From Glandiceps talaboti (taxonomy: Eukaryota; Hemichordata; Enteropneusta; Spengelidae), in assembly GCF_964340395.1 (NCBI RefSeq), contig NC_135561.1, forward strand, positions 11,568,961 through 11,632,960: DNA of 64,000 bases, given 5' to 3'. This document shows, one piece after another, positions 38,589 through 51,800 of the stretch; positions within the stretch are counted from its first letter, which is position 1; each line of letters starts with the position of its first letter. The notes beneath the pieces are model-generated. The model was given only the letters and a program-made list of their open reading frames with translations. It was not told where the DNA came from and made no database searches. The position numbers and the translations under genes are program-made.

Positions 38589-39468
38589 CTGCAAACAATG
38601 AAATTTACACACTTGTGATTATCATTTATTTATTCATTTATTACCAATATATTAATGTTTTGCTTTTTTCTTGTATGCGTAAATTTTGTTTTCTTTCCAA
38701 CTCCTCACAATTAACTGTTGTCATTATCATTATATATTTTAGTTTATACGATACACATTACAAAATGTAGTTATAACCAGAATCTTAATGATTTCTTTTT
38801 TTAAAGTAGTAAAGTATTCATCATCCTCACCCAAGAAATTCAATTTCAATTAATTGTTCATAATTTGTTGCCAGATACTTTCTGAAGTCTTGGTATGCAT
38901 GCAGATACTTATTGTACACATACATGTATTACTAGTAAGTGGGTAGCATGATGAAAACAGCCTTTTAAGTTAAAGGTAAATTCTAGTCAGACTTGCATTT
39001 CTGTGGTTAGTACACTTGCATTTATTACTGCTATCAACTTACATGTGAGTTTGAGAGGGATAAAATTATCACCTCTATAACTCACTCAACTTGGAAATTT
39101 TGTCAAGAAGTCCTACTACACTTGATATGTTCAGCTGTTATGGAGATTTCCTACAAGGGTTGATGGGAAAACTTGATGACATCACACATTCCCCAAAATT
39201 TTTGGCTACACATTCTTGACATTTGTAATAATGGCACAAATAACCCTGACTGAACTTTTACTGTAAAACATATAATTACATAAGTATGTATACTCTCTTT
39301 TCATACACACATGTCCTGTCCATACACATATGTATTTTGTTGTTGTGAAAACACTGAAACACTACACCTTTGTGCATACATGTTACATGTAAGTCTTTCA
39401 TCAACTGAATTTTTTTCTGGTAAAGCTGACCAGCATCAATGGGTCATTGTGATTGAAAAACAGCTTAC
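38589..39468 (-). other. Schnurri intron 2
   Basis: An 880-bp intron with donor GTAAGC at its right edge and acceptor TTGTTTGCAG at its left edge on the minus strand. It is AT-rich. I see no repeat array or other gene in it. Confidence 0.6.
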
Positions 39469-39522
39469 CTGATTTAGCATCACCTTTATTCTTCAATAGC
39501 CCTTTGGCTTCTTCCCGCTTGT
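39469..39522 (-). CDS. shn: Schnurri/HIVEP coding exon 2 (54 nt)
   Basis: A 54-nt exon bounded on the minus strand by a TTTCACAG acceptor and a GTAAGC donor. Read in phase 1-1 it is open and gives D-KREEAKGLLKNKGDAKS-G, joining exon 1 (…RLE) to exon 3 (…DNAQESQ). The charged segment DKREEA resembles the DKIEEA that follows the N-terminus of human HIVEP1 as I recall it, which supports the join. It is predicted from splice sites and phase only. Confidence 0.68.
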
Positions 39523-39766
39523 CTGTGAAAAAGAAGAAGAAAGAACAAATAAATACAATGTAAAACTAATGAGGGTTTGCTGGCATAGAAAGACATTGTA
39601 CACAGGTACATGTTCTCCTTGGGTTTTAACAGTGCTCAGCTATCAACAATTTGCACCCAGCTTATGATAATTTCTACCCTGTTATCATTGCTCATGTACC
39701 CAGCTTCAATATCACTTTCCCCTTTCAATTTTCTTCATTCATATTGCTCTCTTAAAACAGTTATTA

Positions 39767-39856
39767 TTTACCTCAGTAACTATTCTGTTCACCCAAACAC
39801 CCTACCTCTGATTTACCTCAGTAATTATTCTGTTCACCCAAACACCCTACCTCTGT
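39767..39856. repeat. 45-bp tandem duplication
   Basis: TTTACCTCAGTAACTATTCT… (39767-39811) is repeated at 39812-39856 with only about one to three differences. A recent duplication in intron 1. Confidence 0.9.
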
Positions 39857-42124
39857 GTTTTACCCCACAATATCTAATGCTCATACTGTAGTTGTGCGCA
39901 TACATCTTGTTGTTATATCGTTTCCCTTGGCTTTGACCAAGAAGGCTATAACCACATGTACCTGTCACACATGCTTTGTCATCACATTTTGACATCCTCC
40001 CATGATTTTGATCGATGGAGTCTGATGTACACTGAGGTAAATGTATGTGTATATACATGTACATGTACAACTATATGTAACTCATGAATTTGACTTGCAC
40101 TCTATACAGTACAGTAATACACATATACATTTGTATTTGGTGTATGTTCTTGACTTGACATATCATTATGGATCACTACATACATGTACATGTACAATGT
40201 ACCTTGTTTTTCTGTATTCTCTCGTTTTTGCTAATACTCTGTGTCTGCACCAAGAGCTCTTTGGAGGACAGGTGCATTATAAATTCACTTTATTATTATT
40301 ATTATTTGTACATTTTCATTGAATCTTCATTTCAAGTGTGTAGTGCCTCTATTTTCCACTGATCTTTGAATGCATGCATGTACATTTGTACATGTAAAAC
40401 TCGGGGAGTCACTAAAATGAGCTACAATGTACTCTCTATAAGAATTGCATTTTATGAATAATAGCTTTAAATTTGAGTTACAGATCAGTTGCCACAGATA
40501 AATAAAATTCAAAGCACATTAAAATTTACAGTACTATACATGTACCCTGTATTTCCCTCTAGTCTGATGTAATATTATTAAGACAATCAAAAATTCATTT
40601 TAATGATTACATATTCTGTTATATGTACATGTATGCAAATGTACAATTATTTTGTACAATTATAATTTATAAGAAAATCATAGAATGGTTTGGGTTTTTT
40701 TTGTCTGAAACTGTCAATCTATTATTGTTATATGCAAATCTCGCCACAAATTCTTGGAACTGAGGCTATACGTGTACATTATGTATATATGTATGCAAAG
40801 TAGTTCTTGGAATAATCTTACTGAAAATCACTTACAGCCTCAGGACTCAATTTAATGTCTATGCTTGGTTGTCTGATTTTAGCCAAGTGAACTGTATTAT
40901 ATATATAGCTCAAATCTTCTATTGATTTCCATTGGTAGGGAAGGCCATAGTCTCCAAAAGACAAATTTGAACTTTTATCATGTTTAAAACTAGAATAAAA
41001 TGTCTTTTTTCCATTGCATCATTTGAGTTTATTTCATTTTTCAAGAAATATATTATATCTTAACTAAGATTTAAAATTACACATTAATTGTAAATCTATA
41101 AGTGCGTATTTTAGGCCACTAAAAATGACAGAAAACATTATTTCTTTCAATGGCATTGGTCCTAACAAACTACCACACATATAGATTTGGTAGTCCAGGT
41201 AATATGATAGTGCACAGAGTGTACATATTTAATGGTCAGATCATAGGGACTTGGAATTAACCATATTTGTTTATACAAATTTTCATATTTTATTTTTTGG
41301 TTAATGTTTACTTTCTTTCTTTTTTCAATAAATATTTGTTTTTGGCTCACCATGAGAATAGTCTTTTCTAGGGAAGAGAGGTATTTATGGAACATGATTA
41401 AAAATTCAGGGCACTACATGTAGGTTGGGTTTTTCCGACTTGCTGCTCACATACATGTACAGCGAGATAACCGAGCTCAATAATATGTATGCTTATAGTA
41501 AATTTGTGTATGAGATACATGTATATCCCACTAATGATAATCTAGTCCAAAGTACACTACACAACAAGTGAAGTGAGTACAAGTACACATATGTAGGTTA
41601 AATTCCACATGACTTTACATGTATGCCAGATTTATTACTGGGGTTTCCCATCACACCTTTGATTAAACATGCAAGTATATATAGGGAACCAAGAGTTTTC
41701 CATTAAGAAAACAATCCCATCCACAGTTACAATTCACAAGTGTTTGTTTCCACTTCTCAGCAATGCTTCACACACAATATTTATTTGCACTCTATCTATT
41801 ACAGGGCAAACCCTCCTGATACTTGATTGCTAGTCACAAGTTATGGCAAGGTCATGACCTGTATTGTACTGAGCTCATACCCACAATGCACTTGCACTTG
41901 GCACCATTTCAAAATATGATATACCGTTCTTATGTACAGCTCACTGCATGATGGTGTTTGTGTAAATTTTGATGACAGAAACTTCAAAACTACACTGTAC
42001 GATTGTTTGTACAGAATGACTACCTACATGTATACATGTATTTACAAATGTAGTTATATATTTATATCAACCCCTTTTCTTAAAATTTTAAATAAATATA
42101 CACATGCAAACAGGATGTGCTGGG

Positions 42125-42128
<4 letters not shown>

Positions 42129-42157
<29 letters not shown>

Positions 42158-42165
42158 TGTATGTA

Positions 42166-42201
<36 letters not shown>

Positions 42202-42242
42202 TGTGTGTGTATGTATGTATGTAAGCATGTATGTATGTGTAT
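42129..42242. repeat. (ATGT)n / (GT)n microsatellite
   Basis: ATGT repeats, then a GT run, then ATGT again. Frames through it encode only Tyr-Val-Cys-Met repeats. Confidence 0.95.
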
Positions 42243-42761
42243 GTAAAACTTTCGCCATTATAAAAAAAATTCAACCACTTGGTGACAACCCAAACTCACA
42301 TCCCTCTACTTATTTTGTACAAAATTATTTCCTTGAATGTTTTCTTTGACAAAGAATCCTTCTGTTTACCCTTACAGTTGATTTCCAGTCATAATTCTAT
42401 ATAGCTTCCAGGTAATCCTGCCACCATTGTACAAGTTGTAATGTAATTTGGTATAATTCTGTTAACAGACTACTACAGGTAATACTTTATTCAAATACAC
42501 AGTTACACATGATGCACACTTTGAATGACCAAAAGAAATCTATTCCTACTTTTCAGTTTCATTTATATCCAATGAATACAGTGTTTTCTCTCGAATAAAT
42601 GAGTTGCCAATGGAGATAATTATGTAGATGTCACTGATGTACACAAATGCACATCAGACATTGAGGAGGCACAGGTGTAGTTCAGATATGAAAGGTGTTT
42701 TTTTTTATTATATTTATTTCATATAAATAATTACATGATACATGAAGCATGACACAGAGAG

Positions 42762-43760
42762 ATTATACAACTACTGACATCGGACTGTAGACAAAAAGAA
42801 CATGTTACAAACAGGGAAAGTAACAAACGAATTGGATTAATAACACTTGGCTCAGGGTGTTGGAACAACACTAACTTGTATTAATACCCTTTATCTGTCA
42901 TAATGTTGACACATTGTTTGACATGTACGGGATTAGCAGTCCTCTACCGGAGCTAATGTTAAAGTTTGTGTAGCGGGTTATAACCAACTCCTTGTCTGAG
43001 TTGCTGCTGAAGTCTTATCAGTATTGGATAGTGTAAGACAAAGGGGGATTTAGAAGGTGTGCCATTAGGTTGACCTTTGTAGTTCAAGTAAAACCAGTCC
43101 AGCAAAGTCAAAAACCATATGCCAGCACATGGAAATATAGGGGAAGCCTCCATGGTCTCAAGAATGAAATATTTGAAAGCCATATCAGGGCTTGTGAATG
43201 TTGTATGTGGCTTATTTGTTTCGCTGTGAACACTGCATGCTGTGTGTGTCCCCATCCGAATGTGAACACTTTCATCTCAGTATTATCATCACCTAGCCTG
43301 GCAAAGTTGGTAGGGAGGGTCTATGCAAGGGGTGAGACAGTGTGTACTTTATCTTAATCTAGTCTAGCAAGGGTGAGATGGACTAATCCTGCTATCCTGT
43401 GAACTTGTCAGGCATAAGTACAATAGACACGGGTGGAAAGATAAACAACGCGGCTCCGCCTTGTTGTTTATCTTTCCACAGGTGTTTATTGTATACTTAC
43501 ACATCATGGTTTGATAAGAAGTTTTTATGGCCTCTTTATGTGCACATTAAATGCCCAGGGGACTTGAAATTGTTTTTGAATGTGAACTATTACATAAAAA
43601 GGCCATAAAATTGTTCTTATCAAATGATGGAAGTCTCTATACTTCCAAGATGCTGTGCCAAGTATTACATGTACATGTACTAATCCAATTCAGTTGTTTA
43701 CTTTCCGTGTTTGTTACAGGTTCTGTGTGTCCACGGTCTGATGTTGGCAGTTGTACGATT
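42762..43760. mobile_element. Long-TIR element, composite or disrupted copy
   Basis: The left end TACAACTACTGACATCGGAC … TTACAAACAGGGAAAGTAAC … GGATTAATAACACTTGG is mirrored at the right end (43640-43758: CCAAGTATTA … TTTACTTTCCGTGTTTG … GGCAGTTGTA). The inner part 43508-43620 matches the centre of the copy at 44035 in reverse orientation. About 600 bp between 42890 and 43500 have no counterpart in that copy, so this copy is interrupted or compound. No transposase is seen. Confidence 0.6.
43418..43493. repeat. 31-bp-arm hairpin
   Basis: GTGGAAAGATAAACAAC (left) and GTTGTTTATCTTTCCAC (right) pair perfectly around a 13-nt loop, and the arms extend outward with a few mismatches to TACAATA/TATTGTA. 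It lies inside the interrupted TIR element and may be its own nested mini-element. Confidence 0.7.
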
Positions 43761-44034
43761 TCTTCCCCAGTGGAAAAAAAAAACAACAACAGACAGAAAT
43801 TTCACTATGCTTATAGCACAAATGAACCTCAGTTAAGTTGTGTTAAAAAAAAACCATCATATCCTTTTCATTTCATTTCATTTCAAGCCAATGCAGCATT
43901 CCTACTACTATCCGATACAATGGTTGGCCTAGTGTAAATGTATGTCATCTAGAAATGGAATGCCAGAACTGAAATATTCCCTAGATACTTTTGCCAGTAG
44001 CCTATATCTTGTATGACTTCTGGACGAACAGAGC

Positions 44035-44360
44035 CTATTACAAATGGGGAAAGTAAACAACTGAATTGGATTCATTAATAACACTTGACACAGCATGTTG
44101 GAAGTACAGAGACTTGTATTTCATTCAATAAGAACAGTTTTGTGGCCACTTTACAATCACAAACAAACTTCCAGTTCCCTTGGCATTTCATGTACACATA
44201 AAGAGACAATAATTTGCTGTTCTTATCAAACCATGGTGTGTAATACAAATCTCTGCTGTTCTAACATGCTAAGCCAAGTGTTATTAATCTAATTCATTTG
44301 TTTACTTTCCCTGTTTATAACAGGTTCCATTTCTCCATGGTCTGATGTCAGCAGTTGTAT
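44035..44360. mobile_element. Long-TIR element, shorter copy
   Basis: TTACAAATGGGGAAAGTAAA … CACTTGACACAGCATGTTGG is inverted at the right as CTAACATGCTAAGCCAAGTG … TTTACTTTCCCTG. Inner arms AATAAGAACAG/CTGTTCTTATC also pair, so the element is close to a full palindrome. It is the same family as 42762-43760 and has no coding capacity. Confidence 0.65.
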
Positions 44361-44472
44361 TTCTGTTTGTTAACATAATACATGTATGTATGTGTTACTA
44401 GTACTAGTACATGTATAGTGTAATTTGCTATGTACACACCAATTATGACTGACAGTGTCTCACTAAGTGATG

Positions 44473-44508
44473 GGTTGCCACAGGTGATGATGTCGCCATG
44501 TGGCAACC
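44473..44508. repeat. Inverted repeat GGTTGCCACA / TGTGGCAACC
   Basis: 10-bp perfect arms separated by 16 bp. Function unknown. Confidence 0.6.
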
Positions 44509-45189
44509 AATCACAATGCATCAGCAGCTATGTCATCTGATCAACTGCATGTGGTGGTACAAAAATAGTGCATTATTAATAGCACATGATACGACTGCCA
44601 TATTTGGTAATGCAGTTCAAGGAAAGCCCTCTGCAATCAGAGCTGAAAGGGTGTCACCAGTTCAGTGTGGTTTGTTTACTTTCTGTGAAAATACGTGCAA
44701 CAGAAATAAATCGCCTTATTTCCTGTATTTAGTTTCAAAATTTTTACATGAAATGTGTATATCTTCCATATGGGTGAGATGAAATCGTTTAAAATAGTTT
44801 CCTTCGTGGAGATACAATATAAATTTACACAGATCGTAAACCATGCACTACGAAAACTGCACAGAACATGGAGGATATAGAGTTGGCAAATTGCCAATGT
44901 TGCCAGGCAAGTGTGTGACCTTTGACACACAGCAGTGGTATACAGCGGAATCCAGTGAACTTTGCTACTTGGCTAAGCAGAGAAAAGAATCAACAAAGTA
45001 CCAAGTCTGCAAGGACATAGAGGTAGCCTTTATCATAATTGACAGGTGTATTTAGCTACCTGCAGATGTATGTAAATACCATGGGAACAGTACTTACTGA
45101 GAACACATTTTGAAAATGTCAAAGTTGGATCGTATTTCAGTTCTCCTACCCAACACATGGTCACTGTTCCTACTTCAATAATTACATGT

Positions 45190-45236
45190 ACACTCAGGGG
45201 GAGTGCCTTCAGGGGGAGTGCCTTCAGGGGGAGTCA
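45190..45236. repeat. 15-bp triplicate AGGGGGAGTGCCTTC
   Basis: Nearly three perfect head-to-tail copies. The TTCAGGGGGA core also recurs in the repeat at 48412. Confidence 0.85.
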
Positions 45237-47804
45237 ACCTTCATTTGTAATTCCAAATCAGTTAACCTACATGTACAAAAATTTAAACTATGGAGATATA
45301 ATATATTCCCCAGACTTAAACCAAAGGAATGTTTCAATTATTTGTAATTACTAATGAAATAAATATTTTCGTATTTCCATAATATCCACATTTTATTACA
45401 ATATGTGTGCCAGGAGGAAGAGTTGACCCATTTTTGTTATTCCATGTCACTGTTTAAGCTTAAAGATATATAAAACTAAGGCCTAGAAAAAAATAAATTG
45501 TTTGGTTCTGGTTACCCGACCCCCACCTAAATTTTCACTGCCAACCTTAAACTTTTAATGTATTCAAGAAAAAAATAATAAAATCACGAAAATTGTGAAG
45601 TGTCACCAGAAATAGATTCGGCAACTGACATCAACTAAAAAAAGATAATATAAAACTGTTCTTCCAATCTGTAATGGCTGTATATCTGATAAGAAGAAAT
45701 AAACAGCACAGAGACCATTTTGCAAAACAATGGAAAACCTGAACTAGACACTCACACATGAAAAAAATATCATAAAATAAAATAAAAAATCTACCTACCA
45801 CACCTATTCTAAAATTGAGTGTAATCGGAACCACACAATTTTTTTATTAGGCCTAATTAAAGTTTAAAATGTACAGATATAATGTTCTCTTCAGATTGAA
45901 ATTAAAGGAATGTTTTAATAATTAAATTATGTAATCAATAAAATATTCATATAAATATCTATGTCTATGTCTAATTAACATGTACCTTTACAAGTTGCAC
46001 TAGCTGTAACTGAAATGGTTTTTAAAACAGTTTTCTTAGATATAATGACTTAATACTATCAACTCATCTGTGTGTAAATATATTTAAGTAGCAGTACACA
46101 TAATATGGTGCAATACATGTATATCCTATCAAATTGATTTTTGGGTCCACACCCAAAAAATCAGCACCCAAGTGAATCACGATTTCAACTTATTACTCTA
46201 CTACTGATAGATAACATAGCTCTCTAATTGACATGTACCATGTCTAATTATTGGTAATTTAACAATTTTCAGTGAATATATAGTTGGAAGTCTGACTAAA
46301 AAAAATAACACCCCCTGTTACAGGCTCAGCAAGTACAGGTTTAGAGGGCGAGAGTGACCTATATTTATAAAACCTTAACTTTTTTTTAAATTTGAAGATC
46401 TCGTTTTCTTCAGAATTTAATTAAAGAAATATTTAATTAATTAGTTTATTAAATATCCATTCTCAGAGTTCCCACATTTAATTATGTAAAATAATGTATT
46501 GTTTGTCTGTGTCTTGAGAGAAAGTTGACCACATTATTGTTACTTATAAAAAAATTAAGTAAGAAAGAATGTTTTCTAGTTGAAATTACAGGAAAATGTG
46601 CATCATAATCAGTCAATTAAATATTCATTTTCGTCGTTCTTTAACTTTGTGCCTTAAGGGAAAGGACTCCGAAACTTGCAATTCAATTATTATCATTTGC
46701 AAATTAAAACTACTACAGGCTTAAAATGTAAAGATATAATATTCTCTATAGATTGAAATTACAGAAATGTTAATGATCTAGTGACTCCTAATAACAAAGG
46801 CCCCTTAGGTCATTCATATTTTCCTTGGTTGATAGAAGAAAATTATTGAGGAATAACATCTAATTATAAGTATGTATTGATTAATTTGAATGTTCATTTC
46901 CTAATATCCATAGTTAATTATACATTACCATACCCTCATCCTATACTGCTGTATACAGGTACATGCACATGTATTCTATATATATGTAAATGATGCATAT
47001 ATCAAAACAATCATGTACATTTTGAATAAAAACTTAAATTAGCATATTTGAGACAATTTACACTTTGGTCATAATCAGTTTTATTATATAGCAATCCCAA
47101 ACACATAAATTTGTCTTTATTCAACCATGGAGAATACAAGGAACCTAGGGGGTCTTGTCACTTCGAGTCAAGTAACCTAGGGGGCCTTATCACGTCAAGT
47201 AAAATCCAACAAGAAATATAAACTGTAAGGTTTTGAATTTTTTGCAATGGGAATATCATATTAAAACAAGTATTTAACTTAAGGAAAAATTGGGAAGACT
47301 GATGGCAAATTAGAATGTTTTGACTCATACTTTGAGCACCACAGAATGATTGTACATGTAGATGTAGACATGTGTTGTCATGACATAGAAGGACCATAGA
47401 ATAAATCCTATATTTTATGTTTGAATGTATTGACCTTGGCTTCTGTGTGGTGTAATTGTATTTATTTTTAAATACATGTACTTACTGTCTGTCTGTCTGG
47501 AATATTCACAAAGTAACTGTGGTTATAAGCTAATGTACTATAAGTAGAGAGGAATCACCCACCCACCCCTACCCCCACTCTGATACTGATCACATTTCAT
47601 GACAAACACTTTACAAGAACCAGGGAATAAATCCCATATTTTCTGTCTAATCATGTACAACTTTGCTTTCTTATGTCACTCAGGTACTGATCAAATATTG
47701 CTTTCTGTGTTTGCTGGACAATCTGTGGCATACAGTTATTCATCCTTTCCCTGGTCCCACCCATGAACGCCTCCACACTAAGTCATTGACACAAGTATTA
47801 GTGG

Positions 47805-47810
<6 letters not shown>

Positions 47811-47838
<28 letters not shown>

Positions 47839-47839
47839 A
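47811..47839. repeat. (CA)n microsatellite
   Basis: A short CA run. Confidence 0.9.
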
Positions 47840-48411
47840 CTAAAAGGACAGTCACTCTAACTTGCAAACTGAGAACTACAAATGAGAATAAATTCATTCA
47901 CCTATTGATCAAATCTTTGGTGTACATGTAGAATACTGAAAGCATTAGTCACACAGTATGACACATTTATTCAACAATACAGCATTAGTGTAAACTATAA
48001 TGTACATGTACACGTATCCTTGAAAATATCAAATAGGTAAGTAAATCATTGTAGAGAGAATATTCTGATATCACGATCAAAGCATCACAAGTAGTCTAGA
48101 AACTGCACATGGTGGAGTTGATTTTCTACAATGTATGATCTCTCTAAGTGTAACAACGTATAGTCAAATTGATACAGTCTACCAAGAAACTGAAGAGCAT
48201 TAATAATTTGGAAAGTTTTCAGTAAACAAGAACTGAAAACACATCTTTTTAAAACAGCCATTATGAACATTATTTGTATATGTCGCAAAACAAAGTGATG
48301 TGCATATGATACATGTATGTCACCTTTGTGCCGGGTTTGAAAGAAAGAGAATATTGCATGTCTGAGAAATGACGTATTACAGATGACTGGATGGACGGAC
48401 AGAGCCCATTG

Positions 48412-48535
48412 TAATAACCCCCCTCCCTTCAGGGGGACTAGATTGTAATAACCCCCACCACACACACCTTCCTTCAGGGGGACAACATTGTAATACAACC
48501 CCAATCCCCCTTCAGGTGGTCTACATTGTAATGAA
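48412..48535. repeat. Three units with CCTTCAGGGGGAC and ATTGTAATA
   Basis: About 40-60-bp units sharing ATTGTAATAACCCCC and CTTCAGGGGGAC. They create the spurious 173-codon minus-strand frame here. Confidence 0.75.
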
Positions 48536-49927
48536 TGTTTAACATAATGTACATGTACATTTTTGTACAGTGCAATCAGAACACAAAATGCACACAACTG
48601 AAACACCTACGTTCACACACCAAAATACAAATGTATTCTTTCATTGATTTATACAACAACATATATGCATACATACACCACGCCTACACACTCCCATAAA
48701 TTTTACAAGTCTTTGACTATGACCAGTCAACCACCTCCTTACTTTCACTTTAAGTTTATCGACACATGAAAGTAGAAAGGCAAAGCACATAAATTGTGTC
48801 ACAGCGTTTCATTTCAAAAGTTAAAGGAATACACAAAAAGCATCATTAGCACTGACATTGGTATATAAATATGTACCTATGGATACAAGTTAACCTACTG
48901 AATTTTTTCATTAAATTTTTGTGCATTTTTTTTCTACAGTGGTGGATTCTTCAGCTAAAAATAATATCTAAAATAAAAATACTTACGAAATGGGGTTTCT
49001 GTTACACCATACATCATTACATGTATCTACAATTAGTGAAAATCAAAGATCACTAGCACTGGAAATTATCTAGCAAATATGAACTCTTCCCTCCACCCCT
49101 CGAAATTTAGATTTTGTACATACATGTGCAAATGTACAACACTGCATGATTACATTTTAGTAAAAAGTTGTTGGAACATCTGTCATCCATGACCAGTCTG
49201 GTAGTGGTGAGATAAAATATTGTATGTATAAAAGAAATTTCCATCATAAAAACTATTTTGGGTTCATATATCTGAATGACCTGAAATGTGACCTGACCTG
49301 ACCTGACCTCAGTTTCTAAAGAATGTCACATGACAACAAAGTATTATTATACTGTTAAGTAGCTAGTTCCTGGTTCAATCAATGTGTTGCGAACTTCCTA
49401 AAGTAAACACTACAGGTTGGTATTCATATTTAGCATAATTGTAATCATTTTTTTTTTAATCAAAGAGTAGAAGAACACACCTCTCGATTACATGGTCTGG
49501 GAGAAACCATTCTACAATTTGGTGAAATCATGGGGAGGAACTAGACTGAAATCTTAACCTGGGAGAAACCATTATAATTAGGTGAAATGAACTCCCGATT
49601 TGATGAGAAGCAGTAATAGCATAGTATGATTACAAAGGCAAAATAAGAAGCCATGGGCTGAATTTATTTAAAAGCGACACATTCTTGCAAACCACAGCTG
49701 TTATTTCTTCCGTGACACTGCAAAATCACGATGTGTCATGGATGGTGCTGTAAAAGAGGTTGTGGTTTGCAGTGAAGTCACATCATAATGGATTATTTTA
49801 CTGTTCTGAGCATGTCACTTAAGGGTCTACCAACCAAGTATTTATCAAACCTCAATATAATCCACCTGTGTTCGTACTAAGATCAGTGAACCCTCCGGTA
49901 ACTGTGGAGGAAAAATTGGTAAAATTT

Positions 49928-50085
49928 GACTATGACATTCAGAAGTGGACTATGACATTCAGAAGTGAATTGACCTGACTATGACTTTCAGAAGTGATTT
50001 GACCTGACTATGACATTCAGAAGTGAATTGACCTGACTATGACATTCAGAAGTGAACTGACTATGACATTCAGAAGTGAACTGAT
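49928..50085. repeat. Tandem repeat GACTATGACATTCAGAAGTG
   Basis: Six copies of the 20-bp core, some with an added AATTGACCT linker. Confidence 0.9.
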
Positions 50086-51289
50086 TACAGGATATGTCAT
50101 TTCCTGCATACCTATCATCATGTATACAAATAGTTCTTAATACAGTAACTCTAGTCTATAATGGTAGGCAGTTGTCCTTTAATGGAGTTCTTGATCGCAC
50201 ATTTTTTCAGTTACAAAAAAAATGTAGGTGGAAACTAAAAAAAACATCACAAGATTGCAATTTTAGTGAATAAGAAACGAAAGACATATCAGTCAGACAG
50301 CTGCTTGGCAACCATAAGCTTTCCTGTCTTTAAAAAAAATACATAGGAAATTTAACAAACATTTATTTGAACCTAAATTCAATATTTGAGTCATCAAAGT
50401 AGAATGAAGAATGGTACATGGATAGTTATCATCTTATAGTCATATTAGTGAGTAAAATGCATAGAAACTGCAATATCAGTGTCTCTGCCTTGGCTTGAAC
50501 TTTTTTTTTCAAAATTGATTTCAAGGTTTCTACTGACAACTTGTAATGTATATACATGTATAAGTATTATATTTCACAGGTTTCAGGTGTAAACAACATG
50601 TACATGTACCTTGTCATGTTAACACATTTACTACTAGTGTGTCTCTAATTATTCTTTAAAGGTATTATAACGCTGACAGTACCCAGAAAAAAACAACACA
50701 TTGTACTCAGTTAGACAGGGAAAGCTGTCATATTCTTAAATTCTGCTGGATTAATAGTTGGGTGGTTACGTCGTCGTAGTAACTAGCCTTGCAATCAAAG
50801 TCAACTGATAAATTAGGTGAAATACAAGCAAGTATCTGCAATGAAAACATCTACCATTCAGCCTAAATAAGATTTAAACAACATTTTTTCAAATCAATAA
50901 CAAAAGGACAAAACATACATAAATGTATCACTTACATGTACAGTTTACTATGCAAATCAGACAGTTGGGGGGGGGGGGGGGTTTATAGCTATTTTATGTC
51001 AGTCTATCCCTTTCTATTTCTTGTTATGAAATCATTTAATTGTTAGTTGACAACCTAATATATTGACATCCCTGAAAGAACTAACCAAGGCTCTATGGAA
51101 TCACACAATTATTGGTATTTTCTGAAAAATATTCACCAGCACATGCAATGCACATCATTAAGATACTGTTTCCATGTACATTCTTCTCTGTGCTAACATG
51201 ATAAACATGTGATTTCATATCTACATATTTCTAATAACACCAAGTCAATGAAATAAATATATAATATTACTTGATGGCCAAGGCTGTCA

Positions 51290-51800
51290 GTGTGCCCTCT
51301 TACTTTGACCCTCAGTCTTGGCCAACTTGATGCACCATGTACATGTATTCAGTACCTTATCCTTTATGGGGTACTTGTAAGGAACAAGAAAACCCAATTT
51401 CTATCTTTGTTGACCCTTAGCCTTGGCTAACTTGATGCACCATGTATTCAGCACCCTATCCTTTACTATGGGGTGACTTGTAAGTTGTAAGGTACAAGAA
51501 AACCCAATTTCTATCTTTGTTGACCCTCAGTCTAGGCTAACGTGATGCACTATGTATTCAGTCAGTGTTTTATTTAAGGGTGGTAAGTAGGTAAAATCTA
51601 CCGGGGTTCCCACATCATTTTACCGGGGTTCCCCACCTAAACTATGATACGTTGCATGGGAAGCACTACCAGTTTTACCTCTTTCCCCCTTTCTGTTACC
51701 GGGGTTCCCAAACCTTAGCAAAAACACTGTCAGTACCTTATCCTTTACTATGGGGTGAGACTTGTAGGTACAAGAAAACCCAATTTCTATCTTTGTTGAC
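51290..51800. repeat. Tandem repeat of 105-120 bp, split by a MITE
   Basis: Units contain TTGACCCTCAG, CTTGATGCACCATGTATTCA, TACCTTATCCTTTA and AAGAAAACCCAATTTCTATC. Unit starts are near 51305, 51410 and 51530. The last unit is broken at 51562 by the CAGTG-ended MITE and resumes at 51730. Confidence 0.85.
51563..51729. mobile_element. CAGTG-ended MITE, copy 2, with target duplication
   Basis: A 167-bp element, CAGTGTTTTA … AAAACACTG, flanked by a perfect 5-bp duplication TCAGT (51558-51562 and 51730-51734). It interrupts a unit of the surrounding tandem repeat, so the empty site can be read from neighbouring units. Inside it has two TTTTACC-type blocks and repeated TACCGGGGTTCCC. Confidence 0.85.

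Noticed and set aside
38589-38598. Start of the large open frame read as Met-Phe-Ala
   Set aside because: The triplet is TTG inside a consensus acceptor (TTGTTTGCAG). The frame is the continuation of an upstream exon, not a translation start.
28458-38612. Many overlapping frames of 60-165 codons on both strands across the schnurri exon
   Set aside because: They are antisense or frame-shifted shadows of one strongly coding exon with Ser/Gln/Thr-rich codons.
42959-43937. Three frames of 95-128 codons as possible transposase remnants
   Set aside because: They run over the inverted-repeat element and its insert, on both strands, and show no catalytic motif I can recognise.
48085-48606. 173-codon minus-strand frame
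   Set aside because: Much of it crosses the CTTCAGGGGGA tandem repeat (Val-Pro-Leu-Lys repeats). No domain and no splice context.
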